The notes under the pieces: generated by a model | Told to the model about the DNA's origin: nothing | Databases searched by the model: none | What the model saw: only the letters and a program-made list of their open reading frames with translations | Part shown: positions 23,021 through 34,848 of the stretch, piece after piece | Numbering within the stretch: position 1 is the first letter of the stretch | How the letters are laid out: every line of letters begins with the position of its first letter | Made by a program: the position numbers and the translations under genes | Source: Bryoerythrophyllum caledonicum | Taxonomy: Eukaryota > Streptophyta > Bryopsida > Pottiales > Pottiaceae | Assembly (NCBI GenBank): GCA_963971425.1 | Contig: OZ020514.1 | Coordinates: 47,087,527-47,151,526, forward strand | DNA length: 64,000 bases | Direction of reading: 5' to 3'

Positions 23021-26000
23021 TTTTTCACTTATGTCGTTTTAAATTCAAATATAATGATTACTATTATACCCGGTGAACCCGAGTATCTACTCTAGTCATA
23101 TGTAATACCCATGAAACCGGGTATCGATACGTCTTGTCACGCATGCTTACAACATTGACAATGTCATGATTGTGAAATGTACATGTTGTACATGTACGTG
23201 ATTTCAGCTGATTTTTTACTTCACCCTCTGTCATCATGAGCCGTCACACCCTTGAGCCGTCTAGCTTGTCCGCTTTGGGTTAGGGGAACTCCAAGCATCA
23301 ACCCTTTCTTGTCTTTTATGGGTTTTGTCTTGGTAATGTCGTAGGTAGTGAGCGGAAGTGGCAGGAGGGGTTTTTTTTCGTGGTTTGCAGAATCGGCGTC
23401 GAGGCATTAGGTTCAGGCAATATGCGCTGTGAGAGGCTGTCGGTGTGCGAGGTGAGAGCTGATTTAAGTGAGGGACATTGAGCGTACCGTCGAGAGGTTG
23501 TTGTGGTGAGATGAGAGACATTTCCAAGATGCGGTAGCGGTAGTCTTGAGGTTCCTGGAGAGCATCTGAAGGTCGGAGAGCAGGACTGGAAGAGAGCGAT
23601 TGAAGTAGGAAGAAATTTGAAGAGCGCCGTGGTTCACCAGCGAAGAGCGATCAATGCAGTGGTTGAGGGTGGCATCGATACAAACGACCACGACGTATGG
23701 GTGCGGCGATTCGGCAAGTGAATAGGTATGTAACGTCAGAAATTTCGCGTTCAGTGTCATCGGAGTTCGAATTTGCTCAAGACTGCTTAGAAACGTCACT
23801 GGAGCAGGTGTAGGGTTCAGTAAGCTCCATTAGGATTCAAGAGACTCGAATAGTAATGATGTTGTTAGTTGTTTGAGCGGAATTGTAGGGTTTAGGGTAT
23901 AGGGTTTTGGTGTTTTGTACATTCAGTTTAGAAGGGCCGTAAATGAGCATTTTATGCAGTGTTGAAATTAATTCCGCGGAATTCTTGTCAACCACAACTG
24001 GACCACAAATTCTAGGGCATCTAAGTAATTGTAGAATTTGTTGTTCTGAGTTGTTGAATGTTGATGTACTGCAGAGCTATATATACGCTTTGATCCAGAG
24101 CAGTTCCTGGAGGAAGTTGGGAAATGGCAACTATGGCAAGGACGTCAAGTGAGACTTTGTGGCATGGAAACCGGTAAGTCCACAAGTTTGAAGTGTTTAT
24201 GCTCAGTTCGAGCGACCGTGTGGGGTTTCCTTTTTTTGAGTGCGTTTCGAATTAGTTCTTTTGTTACCGAGCGGGTGTATGACAATGAGGAACACTTGAA
24301 TGATTAAGAGAAACCTTAGAAATTGCGTACTTGAATTCAAAAGTCTGTTTGGCTATAGTTGATTGGTTTTTTGTTGTCTTGTTAACATAATTGTATATCT
24401 ATTCATGTACATGCATGTGATTTTGGTATTCCATGAACGTTTGAATGTATTTGTCCATACTAAGTCTTTCAAGTCCGGTCCGATTCAATGTGAAAAGAGT
24501 AATCCATGTAGAATCGTCACATTTGGCGTTCCATTGAATCATTTGCGGATTCTTTTTCTTGTGTATAAGATCGAGTTTTGAAAGCATTGTGTGAGCTTTT
24601 GATACATTTCTTTGTGTTTTCTATTATGTAACTTGTTTTGTGAGTATGTCAAACTTCTAGAGTCATATGTCAAACTTCTCTGTGAATGATTGTGAATATA
24701 CGCGTGATGGTCTGATGCGATTAGTTCAATGTAAAGCCGTACTTGCAGCAGTCAGAGATCTTCGGATGCATTTCAAATTGAAAACGGAGTTCCAATAATC
24801 AGCCGGATTTCTCTGGATGATGTCGCGGTCTCATGGATCTTAAAATCCCAATACATGCTTTTGTAATTCTGGAAAATAGCCGGAGATTTCCGGACGTTAC
24901 GAAGCAGTGGAGTTATGCCTTGATGGATATGTGAATATTGTAAAACTCTATTTCGACCGGAGATCTTCGGTTCAGGACAGAAATGGATCCGTCTAATCAG
25001 CAAAGATACTTTTCAGGACGGATTTACTCGAGTTCCACAAATCAGCCGGAGTGTCGAAGTTCGTAGAGTGAGTATTCCTTCGGATAGCACTTAATTGGAG
25101 CTAAATGTATCCGTAATATCCGCTCTAAATTCGTTCCCACAGAGACCTATTGCTTCTTTCTTAAATGATAAGTAAACTAATAACTACCCTCCTATAATAT
25201 ACCAGTTAGCGTTCCTATTCATCCCTTGATCTACTCATCCGGGTCCTTTTGGATTCCGGATGTCCCTTTTTCCAATCCACTGGATCCTTCCGGATTCCGG
25301 ATAGTGTCAGACGGAGTTTTCTTCCGGAGTTTTTAACCGAGTGGCCTGGTACCACTGATCCTAATATTTTGTGTAAGTGGCCGGATTCCCCACTGCCTTG
25401 TGATTTAAAGTGGCTAGACACCCACTGCCCCGGACTTTATAGTGGTTGGACACCGTATTCTTCCTACTTTTGCTAACCGGTAGTTGGTTTGTTGCATCCG
25501 GACTCAATCTCTCACATTATCCGGAAGGCCTTCCGGATACGGTCACTCACAGTCTCGTCCGGACTACAACGACATTCCGGTTGATACTCAATGATTCTGT
25601 GAGATGTGTAGGGTAGATGTACACCTAGATTTCCTTCTGGACATACACCTCAGGCTTTTCCATCTATCGTAAGGGGAAATTCCGGCCACAACCGGAATCC
25701 GGGTTCACACAGATTCTCTGTGCCCTAGGAGCTACCAGGCTCACCACCTACAATACCCTCCCTCCCCCTCCAGGCTACTTCCGGTCACTGTGGATCGTCA
25801 GACTTTACCTAACCTCTCCTTCAGCTATTCCGGGCACTCTCCCAAAGCAAGTCCCAACCGGTTGTACTAGCTGCAATCCGTGTACCACTTCACATCCAAG
25901 AATTTAATTCACTAAACATCAACCACAATGGACCTTATCCTTCATTCACGAAACTGTACTCCATCACCATAATTTAAAGAAGAGAAAATATACTAACAGA

Positions 26001-26308
26001 AAATACCCTTCGTGAAAGATAAAAGAACAAGACCCCGAGCCGGCTAAGACTCAGGTATTAAGTAACCACTACAACTGATCCTAAAACCTTATCCTAGAAG
26101 CTGAAAATCCTATCCAAAAAGTGGAAGGGATCTTATCCCTTGAAATCCGGAATTCAAAACCCAGATCCGGAAATTTCGGATCTGAGATCCGGTTTTCACG
26201 GATCTAACTCAAAACTTAATGTAGGGTTTTCTTTAGTCTACAGCGTGATAGCCGGGTGCAACCCTGAGCCCCATCGTTAATCGCTATCATACTTTAGCCC
26301 TAAAGATT
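23021..26308. other. Non-coding stretch with family A palindromes
   Basis: No gene recognised. Family A palindromes or half-palindromes lie near 24752, 24798, 24879 (AGCCGGAGATTTCCGG) and 24956 (ACCGGAGATCTTCGGT). From 25240 to 26200 the words TCCGGA, ATTCCGG and GGATCCGG are frequent. The segment 26140-26300 matches, in reverse complement, the region just downstream of the second gag-like gene (about 59815-59970), so it is the conserved 3' flank of that family. Confidence 0.5.
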
Positions 26309-28474
26309 CTAATCTACGGAGTAACCTAGGTTCTTCCTCCTACTCCTACGGCGCGTAGGGGTTACTTCCGATGGCGTGGCGCTGGCTTCCGGTTGTGACG
26401 GAAGGGTGGCTGGTGGCTCAGGTACTGAGAAAGGTACCTGCAACCCTGGTCCGGAAGGCATTTCCGGATCTGCTGGTGTTGTGGCCCGAGCTGATGGAGC
26501 GGTTGTCCGGTCTTTGAGGTTCTGCAGGTCCCAGAAGCTACCACTGGAACTGACCACCATGGGTGTCGCTACAGAGCTTCCAGGTAAAGCGACCGTCACT
26601 GGTGGCACCGGAGATGGAGACTCTGATGGAATCCGAAAGGGCAAAGGGGGTACAACCTAATTCCCCGGCATCTCCTCCCATTTCCGCATACTCTCCGTGC
26701 TTGGGAAGGCCACCCCATTCCAACTCATTGGAGAATTGAAGTCCGGCGTTCCCACGAGATCGTTGAATTCTCCGGTGAAGGTTTTCGGCATTCCGGTTGC
26801 AGGCCTAGGTGAAGAGCCGGCCATAGGTTGGGGCAGGGAAGCAGCTGCTGGTCCGGATGGAGATCCGGATGGACCTGCCGCGGTTCCGGATGGGCCTCCC
26901 GCGTCTGGAGCTGGAGGTGCTGTGAACGGAGGTGGAGTTTCTAATACTGTTGAGGCCGCTATTGCAAGGTCTTTTGCCAGTTCTTGCATTTTGGCCCAGG
27001 TACCCTCTATCTTCCGGTTGTGGTCTACGAGGAACTGGATGACCTGCCCCCTGTTGAGCTTCTCATTTCTCTCAAGACTCTTAGTGTAGAGGAGAGCTCG
27101 GTTGACATTGTTCGCCGGAAAGTCCAATGTTGAGCGGATCTCCGTCAAGGTCTCAGAGGCCGTCCGGACCTTCGCTTCTGCCACCACTCTTGCATGCTAT
27201 GCTGCATCTCGTGCAGCTTCCGCCTGCCGGACCTGTGCCCAGAGCCGAGTGTTGATCTTGGCGACAGTGGCGTTCTCCTGCTCCAGCCTTGTGACGGAAT
27301 TGTGCTTCTCCTTCATTTGCCTGAGCTGTGGAATGAGGTTAGTAGAGTCCTCCAATCCTACCACCTCGAGGACGGCCATAATCATGGCGTGTCTTTCCCG
27401 GATCTCTCCTTTCTAGATCCTAGTCCGCCAAACGATATGCCTGCAGAGCTCGTGGACGTCCACCGGAATGTCGCCATTGATGTTTGGGGCCCACGTGGGC
27501 CCCGGCTCTGATCCGGTTGTGAATTGTCCGTCGTCTGCTGGCGATTCCGGTGCGGTTGGTGGTGCCGCGGACGGACTCTGAGCCAATATTGTTGACAGGG
27601 GCTGGCCGGCTCCCGAGGCTTCCGGAGTCTTCTGAACCAAACGACTCCGCTTCCGGGATGGTCTTCGGAGTATGAGGGGAAATGACGACTTCTCCGTCTC
27701 AGAGTCCGTCGACTCTTCCGGCTCCTCATCTGTCTCCCTCCCTCCGTATGAGTGGATGGTGAGCAGGCTATCATACTCGGCCTCCTCATCCAGACTCAGC
27801 ATCTTCTGCTTTGCGTACATATGGGCCAGGTAGGTGGAAAGGGGCGATGGGGTTTTCCGGGATTTTAGCAGGTTCTTCACCATCCTGTCGATTTGCTCGT
27901 CCATGATGGCCGCCCAATCGACGGACAACTTCCCTCTCATCGATCCCAGAATCAGAGTAGCTAACTTGGCCACTATCCGTTTAGGTTTCTTGGGGTGGAA
28001 AATGGGATTAAAGAATGCCATAACTAACCTGGCATTCGGATCGGTGAGGTCGCTGAGGACGTACCCGTCTTTAGGGTTTGCCTTCACGCGGAACTCGCCC
28101 TTCAGGATGGCGTCGTCGCGCTCCGTCACCTTGATCGTCCCTGCCCGGAGCTCGTAAGTGTCTCTCCAGAGTGCTATGGTCTAGACCTCCAGATGCGCCC
28201 GGACCATTTGCGCGTACTGGCTTGGTGGCTCTCCCAGGAGCTCTGCCATCATGGTTTCGCTCTAGAAGTCCCAAGTCCCTAAAAGACCTGCACACCCCAT
28301 AATCTCGAGGAAGCTTTCTAAAACCTGGTAGGTCTTGTCCGGCTTCGGAATCTCCGGAGTCACCTTCTGCAGCAGCAGGGCTACGGCTGCCGGAGCCTTG
28401 CCCTTCTTGCCCGCCATCCGTGCCCACCTCTCCGTGAACTTGCGCCTCGCAATGGTGTCCACGAAATTCTCCAT
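26309..28474 (-). pseudogene. Gag-like coiled-coil protein of a repeated family, copy 1
   Basis: A single frame of about 720 codons, open except for five stops, every one TAG (28262, 28181, 27413, 27197, 26657). Regions in order: a basic N-terminus (RKFTERWARMAGKKGK); a globular part with LSDLTDPNARLVMAFFN, KLSVDWAAIMDEQIDRMV and PLSTYLAHMYAKQ; an acidic Ser-rich linker; a coiled coil (DSTNLIPQLRQMKEKH onward); a segment ERNEKLNRGQVIQFLVD; a long Pro/Ala/Ser-rich tail; and a basic end RRRSRRKN. Copy 2 is at 57812-59772. The globular part has the organisation of plant transposon-protein domains next to gag, but I do not recognise a named family. Three of the five TAGs sit in the hexamer TCTAGA. 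The 3' flank (26140-26300) is conserved between copies, and palindromes of family A lie on both sides. Confidence 0.6.
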
Positions 28475-28509
28475 GCACTGACCTCACCAAGTCCCTCGTG
28501 CTACGCTAC

Positions 28510-28740
28510 CTCTGCGCTACAGTCCCACACGAAGACCGGATGCGAAAACCCTAAGAAAATGTGTTGAGCGGAAGAAAAACGAGACTGCTGGAAATCCTTA
28601 AAGAATGGCGTGCAGGGCTGCCAGTCGCGTTTTGTATCGGACGCACTTGTACAGAAACCGTTATGCGTCATAATGGCATTTCCGGATCCGGCCGTCGCCG
28701 TATTCCGGTTTCGCAACTTCCGGGAAGAGTCTTGTAACTA
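28510..28740 (-). other. 5' leader of gag-like copy 1
   Basis: In reverse complement the segment just upstream of the gene reads GGTGAGGTCAGTGC before the ATG, the same words as before the ATG of copy 2 (57764-57777). It also holds a CATAACGGTTTCTGTAC stretch resembling the leader at 45.6 kb. It is probably transcribed leader or LTR end. No second LTR could be matched. Confidence 0.4.
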
Positions 28741-28897
28741 CCTCATTTAAAGATTCCGGCTCAGCATTAAAATCCTATTTTATTCTATGAACCATTTATG
28801 CTACTATGGCTAATTAACTACCAATTTTTTAAATTTTTCTTCAGTTTCTTCCGGATTTGGTATTAAGTTCCGGAAGTTAGTGGGAACGCCTTCCCAC

Positions 28898-29059
28898 ACG
28901 GAGATCTCCGGATACTTTTGGCGATGGGCTCAAGCGAAATGGACCTTCCTTATTGTTCTAGTTCCGACACAGAGCCGGAGATCTCCGGACGTTTCAAGTA
29001 AGTTATTTTACCGCCTCACGAGGACTTTGGAACTTGGCTGCCGAACCGGAGATCTTCGA
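28898..29059. repeat. Palindrome family A, far-right cluster
   Basis: Three copies in 160 bp: near 28898 (CGGAGATCTCCGGA), 28973 (AGCCGGAGATCTCCGGA) and 29044 (AACCGGAGATCTTCG). No further family A copy was seen to the right of 29.1 kb. Confidence 0.75.
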
Positions 29060-29156
29060 CTCTAGCGCATGCAAGATACTTCTAGAGATCATTCACTGAA
29101 CGAGTTTCTGAAGATTCAATAATAATGCAAAGACCTCCTCGTGCTGGCACTGTGAC

Positions 29157-29215
29157 GAAGAAGTAGAAAACACCATATTCTTTATATTGGGAGATTTCCA
29201 TGATTTTGAAGATAC
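29157..29215 (+). pseudogene. Short fragment of a second MULE copy
   Basis: About 45 bp (AACACCATATTC, TTTATATTGGGAGATTTCC and following) match 7206-7250 in the MULE gene at roughly 80-85% identity. The translation gives NTIFFILGDFHDFED here and NTIFIILEDFHDFER in the MULE. No more of the gene is visible on either side. Confidence 0.5.
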
Positions 29216-30578
29216 ATGATCTTTAAAGTATCAATATATATAGACATTTGTAGGTGCAAAGCATATAGACAATGCACCAAGAATACTATATTTCATTACA
29301 TGGATGGACCAAATTAGCCCATTGCCAAAAAAAATTAGTAACAGTAAAGGAAGAAAATACCATTATTCCAAGATTTATTCAAACTTCATGAAAATAGGTC
29401 ACAAAGAACACTCATTTACCCCGGGGCAAAACACAATCGTCCTATCACTAATCAAATGGTCTAGGGATTTCCGCCATAAGCCTCTACACGCGACCTCAAA
29501 AAAGCCCTCTGACGTTGCCTAGTCCATGTTGCACCATTCTCTTGCATTAATGGACTCTCTAAAAGACGCTGCAAGCCCCGCCTACGCACCTCGTCATTAT
29601 TTGATTTGGGCCGCGAGTGTCGAGCGTGGGGGAAGGAGAGCATTTGTCTCTAGCAGCATGTCTTGAGAGAATACGGGGGCGGAGAAATTTGCCAGATGGT
29701 TCCTGCACAATAGGCGCCACACACAATCCAAACAAATACACTTTAGATCGAATACTCCTACACATTACACATGAAAATTGTATCAATAAGATCCATCCTA
29801 GCGCACTTTAGGTCGAATTGAGCTAAACTGCAAAAGGGAAGATCCATTGACAACATTTACCATCCAACGAATAAAAACAAAATCAAATGAACCAAACCTA
29901 CATGAGTACAATGTAGCTCAACAACAAACAAAAATTGCCTAGGCCAAAACGACTCAATAGTGTAATAACTAGGAGGTCAACATATCATGCACCTTGAGCG
30001 AGCGATGGGAAGTAGCATCCCCTAAACCGTCATAGAGAGTACGCTTTGCAGGAGTACAATTATCCGGATTTAGACACGGGGACCCTGGAACTGAACGAGG
30101 CCATTGCGGCGAAGGTGAGTTGTCCTTTTCATGAATTAGCTCCCGTGCAATAGGGCTTTCGACAACTCCGTCGTCCACTGCCATGGTCGAATAATCCATG
30201 GTTGACTGCGCGGATGCAGTAGAGTGCAACAAGAGCCCTTTACTCCAAAAAGAAAGGGCGAACTCTCTGGGCCCAGCAAAGAATCCACGGAAGCACAATA
30301 GTCACAGTCCTGTAAAATTTTCAACCAAAGTGACGCTCACATATCTCAGAACAATAGAGGAAAACTCCAATCATTCAAAACAAAATGACATTCCATCAGC
30401 AGTAGGTATCCATTCCCCAAAACAAACAAAGTGGTGAAACATCTCGGTTTCATTTATCAAAAAAATATACACGTGAAAAATGGCCCAACAAAATTTACAA
30501 AATAGAGCTTCAGTCAATCAATACAGTTTAACTCTATCCAAAGTAAGTGTAACAAGCATCTAAGCGTTTCCAACAGCA
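29216..30578. other. Left margin of the palindrome B domain, no firm gene
   Basis: The leftmost family B palindrome is at 29804-29830, with a half-site at about 29742. A minus-strand ORF of 109 codons (30298-29969) contains PIARELIHEKDNSPSPQWP and has the same strand and similar base composition as the exons to its right. It could be a downstream exon or a separate small gene. Evidence is too thin to call it. Confidence 0.35.
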
Positions 30579-31331
30579 TTAAGAGCGGAGATTCTGAGAC
30601 GCTTGGATTGCGTTCCAGATACTCGAAGACTGACCACACGTCTTCTGATCATTATAGAACATCTCCCGGCCCAAGGGATGTTTGGCCCGATACAGCGCTA
30701 GGCCACCCGGAAACAGATGAAGGTCAGAGAGACATGGCAGCAATTCCTCCAGCAATACAAAATCATCTCTCGCCCCATCATGTTTGTGCGACCATGATGG
30801 AAGAAGGACATTCTCCGGCAAATTGAGCATATGCTTAATCGGGCTGTCGTCAATGACAAGTGTATTCGCCGGAGTATACTCACGACCCAACCTATTGAAG
30901 AGCAGGTTCGATAAGGTCTTCAAGAAGATGTCCTTCTGTGTGCCAGATTCCTTCATGTAGATTAATCTGCTACCGACTCTACTCTTGGGCACCCTATCGC
31001 AACTCTCCTGACCAAAGATCCTGAGAGGGTACGAAGAACTATGCTGAAAAAGATATTTGCATATCTGACGTGTTGTGGATTCCATCATCGAACTCCAGAT
31101 CGTAATGGTGGCAATCTTAGACAACCTCGTGAGGAATTCAACACAACCAGGGCGTACTCGGACTAGTTTAGGGCCAACTTCGGCCGGATGCGAAGCCAAG
31201 TGAATGGACGGGTCAAAGTTCCTGGATCCCATGGCGTGCCACGAAGGCTCACACGTGCAGAGAATCCCATTGAGGTCCAGCACAACATTCAACCACATGC
31301 CCTCAAAATCTAATAGGACTTGGTATTTCTT
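30579..31331 (-). CDS. FCP1/NIF-like HAD phosphatase domain
   Basis: The exon is open from an acceptor near 31332 (ATCTAG|AAGAAATACC) to TAA at 30579; an ATG lies at 31298. HAD motif I reads WLNVVLDLNGILCT, where active FCP1-like phosphatases have D-x-D-x-T. The second Asp is Asn and the Thr is Ile, as in many plant DLNG variants. Motif II region: ITIWSSMME. Motif III/IV: NTLVIDDSPIKHML. A VRPGCVEFLTRLSKIA helix precedes motif II, as in the FCP1/Tim50 fold. Loss of the acid/base Asp suggests reduced or no phosphatase activity. The exon phase fits the donor at 31515 (phase 0 to phase 0), so it may be the C-terminal part of the ParB/methyltransferase-like gene rather than a separate gene. This reading frame is intact. 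Confidence 0.6.
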   Translation of the reverse strand, partial: KKYQVLLDFEGMWLNVVLDLNGILCTCEPSWHAMGSRNFDPSIHLASHPAEVGPKLVRVRPGCVEFLTRLSKIATITIWSSMMESTTRQICKYLFQHSSSYPLRIFGQESCDRVPKSRVGSRLIYMKESGTQKDIFLKTLSNLLFNRLGREYTPANTLVIDDSPIKHMLNLPENVLLPSWSHKHDGARDDFVLLEELLPCLSDLHLFPGGLALYRAKHPLGREMFYNDQKTCGQSSSIWNAIQASQNLRS

Positions 31332-31514
31332 CTAGATTACTGGCACCACTTATTGATGCCTCGCAGACTTGGTTCAGAAACGCCAGGAGAACGAACAATA
31401 TTACTATAGATTCATTGACAACGACGGGTCAAAAAAAATGTAGATTGAAAGAGGCAAACGGGGGGAGACGTCATGGGGGAGGAGAGTGAAGTTTGAAAAG
31501 TGTTAGAAGAATAC

Positions 31515-32966
31515 CTCGAGAACTTCATCGTCTTGCAGCATTTCGCCTCGGACCCCCATCGATCCTAACGAACCTTACATGGTGTCAAGGGGTTCCGGGA
31601 GCCTCACAACCATTTCGGGGCATGGTTCAGAGACAAGAAGAGGTGGCTCTGGGACAGAAGAATCATGATTGATCTCGTCTACGAGCACGGCCGAAGCTTA
31701 GACGACCTCTTCTACGACCGGGACTGCAGATTGGACGACCTCATCTATGACTGGGTGAGCGATCGCGTCATCACCAAAACTTAGATCTGAAAAATTAAAC
31801 AACTTCAACCTATCAGCCGATGCACACATAGGACAGTGATACAAATCAGAGCCGTCAAATGTCAAGCAGTTTAGCTCGAGCTGAGCTGAAGTGCTCATTG
31901 AGCACCGTAAAATTAACAAAAAAAATACAGGAGTATAAAATTGGACATTTACAAAATGTTCTGCCTCTATACACTCGCAACTACGTTACACTAACCTGAC
32001 GATGAGCTGGGAACATCTACGACAGATACGTCTCGAGCGGGTGACTTCGGAGGGGAAGAGGGGCAGGTCGGCGGCGATGGGGGAACATGAGGCGATCGAC
32101 CCCCCATGGAGACGGGGGAGGAACCCGCCGCAGACGGCAATAGCAAACCACAGGACAGACTCCCAGTCCCTTCTTCCGCTAAGAGGGGAGGCTTCTTCCG
32201 CTAAGAGGGGAATCGCAGTATTTACTACGGGTGATGTTGTGGCGGCTGCAGGCAAATTAGCCGACATGAATCTCTGCATCATGAGCATCATCTCGGCATG
32301 CCTCTGGTCTTGGTCCCTCTTCATCTCTTCGTCACGCCTCCGGTGCAGATCCCTGAGCTCCTGGTCACGATCCGCCAGCCGCTGCTCCATCAACCTCATC
32401 TGGGTGGCCTCTTCCTCGAGCTTCTTCTTGAGGGAGATCAACCTGTTGTCGTCATGTGCACTACTCGCAGTAGCCAACGGAGAGCGGCCGATCGCGCTAG
32501 CGACTTTCCTCTTCTTGGCAGCGGGCCGAGCGAATGATTCACCCAAGGTGGGAGCGGAGTGAGGCTTGTCGGAAATCTCCAGAGAATCCAACTCTAGGAA
32601 GTCGAGTCGTTGCCGCAAGGAAACGATTGTGCCTCCTCCTTCAGATTGAGAGCCACTCTGAAACTCTGGTGGAGTGGCGGTATTGAAATCGTCATGGGAC
32701 TCTTCATCCGGAGTGGCCGTGCTCGAGCTCGGACACACAACCAAGGCGCTCGGTTCTTCATCTTAATTCTCATTGCCGAGGTCAATAATTGCTTTCCCCT
32801 TCCCCTTGGCAACGGCCTCTCCAAGCTCGGGGAAGATCTCCACGTTGACGTGATACGCACCAACAACGAAATCGGCCCGATCCAACGTCAACGCGACCTC
32901 CATGGCGTCGTCGAGATCGTGCTCATCGGTGTCGGGGGAGATGCAGAAAGCCTCCAGATCCAACAT
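31515..32966 (-). pseudogene. Coiled-coil exons linking methyltransferase-like and HAD parts
   Basis: Exon c (32966-31996) begins right after GGTGTGCAG and continues the methyltransferase-like frame: DLEAFCISPDTDEHDLDDA, then an in-frame TAA at 32763, a Ser/Thr-rich stretch, a nuclear-type basic patch (ARPAAKKRKVASAIG) and a long charged coiled coil (LISLKKKLEEEATQMRLMEQ to about EEMKRDQDQRHAEMM). It ends at a CAG|GTTAGT donor. Exon d (31786-31515) follows a TTTTTCAG acceptor, reads FGDDAIAHPVIDEVV and further acidic sequence with two TAA stops, and ends at GAG|GTATTC. The intron between c and d carries a family B palindrome at 31867-31893. The splice sites are inferred by eye. Confidence 0.5.
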
Positions 32967-33262
32967 CTGCACACCAATGGATTTAACAAGTAACACTTTA
33001 GGTCGAATCAAGCTAAAGTGAATACAGAGAAACACTGATACTTAAAGTCAGATATTACAACTTAAAAGGAAACGACTCGATTGAAACGACTGCAAGAAAA
33101 TCATAAAAAAATATGCCGGCACTTTAGCTCGAGTCGAGCTAAAGTGCAATGCTACATAAGCATAAGAGACGACCTCTCTGAAACAATCCATGCACAGACA
33201 GAGAGGGTATCAACAGTTTAGCTCGACTGAAGCTAAACTGCAGGAAAACGTATCCAACTCAC

Positions 33263-34621
33263 AATGAGCAATTTTGTCCCGCCAAACAGCTGGACAACTG
33301 ACTCCCCCTTCTTGCAGAACATCTCTAGGACCTTGATGAAGAACTCCATCCTCAGCTTGTTCATATTCATGCAGTACGAAAGCTCAATGTACTTGCGCAG
33401 CTTGGTGTGCAATACATGCTCTGGAGCTGCGTAGGTCTTCTTCACTGCCGAGATCTGCGTGAGCTCTTTCTTGAAGGGAAAGAGGAGGCGAACAGGGTCG
33501 AAAGCGTTGTTGCTCTTAGGCGTGTATCCTCCCAAGCGCTCGTTCTTTAAGGGAAGATACTTCGAGTGCAGCACATCGTACGCATGGCACAACGACGCGC
33601 CCTCAGCAAACGATGTCACTTGAAGGTGTGACTGTTCGTCGCCGCAAATGAAGAGCCAGGCTGGAAGATCGGTGAGGGGAGGCTGCCCTTTCGATGCGAA
33701 CATGGTCATGAACTCGTCAAAGAAAGGCCTCTCCAACGACGACTTTGCCTTCCCAGAGAAGCGAGGGACATTTCCGAAGTCGATGATGGCGAGCTTCACG
33801 TTGCAGCCCAGGTTGCGCCACGAATCTGAAGGCCACGTGCCGAGCGAATTCGTCGCCGCCTTGTATGAACGAAAGTGCAGGGCTCCCAAAGGTCGAACGA
33901 ACCGCGATCGCACATCGATGAAGACTCTGAAGAACTCCTTAGCGTACAGAGAGAGATCTTCACATTTGCAGTTGCGAAACTACGTCTGTCTCCAGTCCTT
34001 GTAGTACAAATCCGGTGGAGCCCAATCCAGAAGGGCACGCTTTGAGGCCTTGCTGACGCTGTAGTTCTTCTTAAACGTCCACCAGTTGGAACAACTGTAC
34101 GCTCCAGAGCTGTTAAAGAAAGCCAACTCCGGCCTGATCAACTGCAGCTCCATCCGAGCGACCTCCTTTATCTTCCTTCGATCGACCCAGTCCCTGGCGC
34201 TGCAGCAATCCTCCAGCACGGAAGTCGGCTGCTTTAAAACCACCTTTGGATAAGGCAGTTTTCGAGATGACCTTGATCGATTGAGAATGTGGTTGCACAT
34301 TTTCGCGTGATCGGCTTCGGTCATATTGCCGAGAAACTTGAAGAACTTGCGCGTTAGAACCCCATCCTTCTCAGGCACCCAAGACTAGGCGTCCTTGAAC
34401 TTTGCCATGGGCGTTGATGTTGAATTGATGTTGATGAGGTCCCCATGCGCTGCCGAAGAGATGACATCGGACCAGAGCTTGAAGGTCTCATCGGACGAGG
34501 TGATGATTTTCACCTCGTTGGTAATACAGAGTTCCTTCGCCTTTTCGGCTTTCTTGAGCGCCGCCTGGCTCTTAGCAACGTCGATCATAGCGAAGCGCTC
34601 ACAAATGGAGTTAAGAAATGG
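33263..34621 (-). pseudogene. Degenerate N4/N6 DNA-methyltransferase-like domain
   Basis: One frame runs across the exon, broken only by TAG at 34385 and 33980. The N-terminal part (34621-34000) reads EKDGVLTRKFFKFLGNM and a region of Trp and Tyr residues ending DLYYKDWRQT. The C-terminal half has the layout of a beta-class amino-methyltransferase: LGCNVKLAIIDFGNV at the place of the D-P-P-Y motif, a helix then PAWLFICGDEQSHLQV (the strand after it), and near the end MNKLRMEFFIKVLEMFC followed by ESVVQLFGGTKLLI, which matches the F-x-G-x-G AdoMet loop. D-P-P-Y is replaced by D-F-G-N, so catalysis is doubtful. The exon ends at ATT|GTGAGT (33263) and joins in phase to 32966. The intron between carries three family B palindromes. 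Confidence 0.5.
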
Positions 34622-34848
34622 CTGCGCAGAACATAAGAGGGCTGATTGAGTTAATATTGAAGCAGAAAATTAAACATGTCTAATAGGGTCCAACTTCTGC
34701 AAGTTAGCTCGAGTCGAGCAAACTTGCAACCTAAGAGTAGACATTGAAAGCGAGTCCACTCTAAACACAACAGAATACAGATATTCAACAAGCATGCACT
34801 TTAGCTCGAGTCGAGCTAAAGTGCATGACCTTGGTTAAGATATATTAC

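Noticed and set aside
26376..28157. Plus-strand ORFs opposite gag-like copy 1
   Set aside because: Shadows created by the GC-rich codon use of the minus-strand gene. The conserved blocks are all on the minus strand.
32002..32562. Plus-strand 186-codon ORF, Ser/Arg-rich
   Set aside because: Antisense of the coiled-coil exon. The composition is the mirror of charged heptads.
33233..33913. Active DNA methyltransferase
   Set aside because: The D-P-P-Y motif is replaced by D-F-G-N and the frame has stops. Only the fold, not the activity, is supported.
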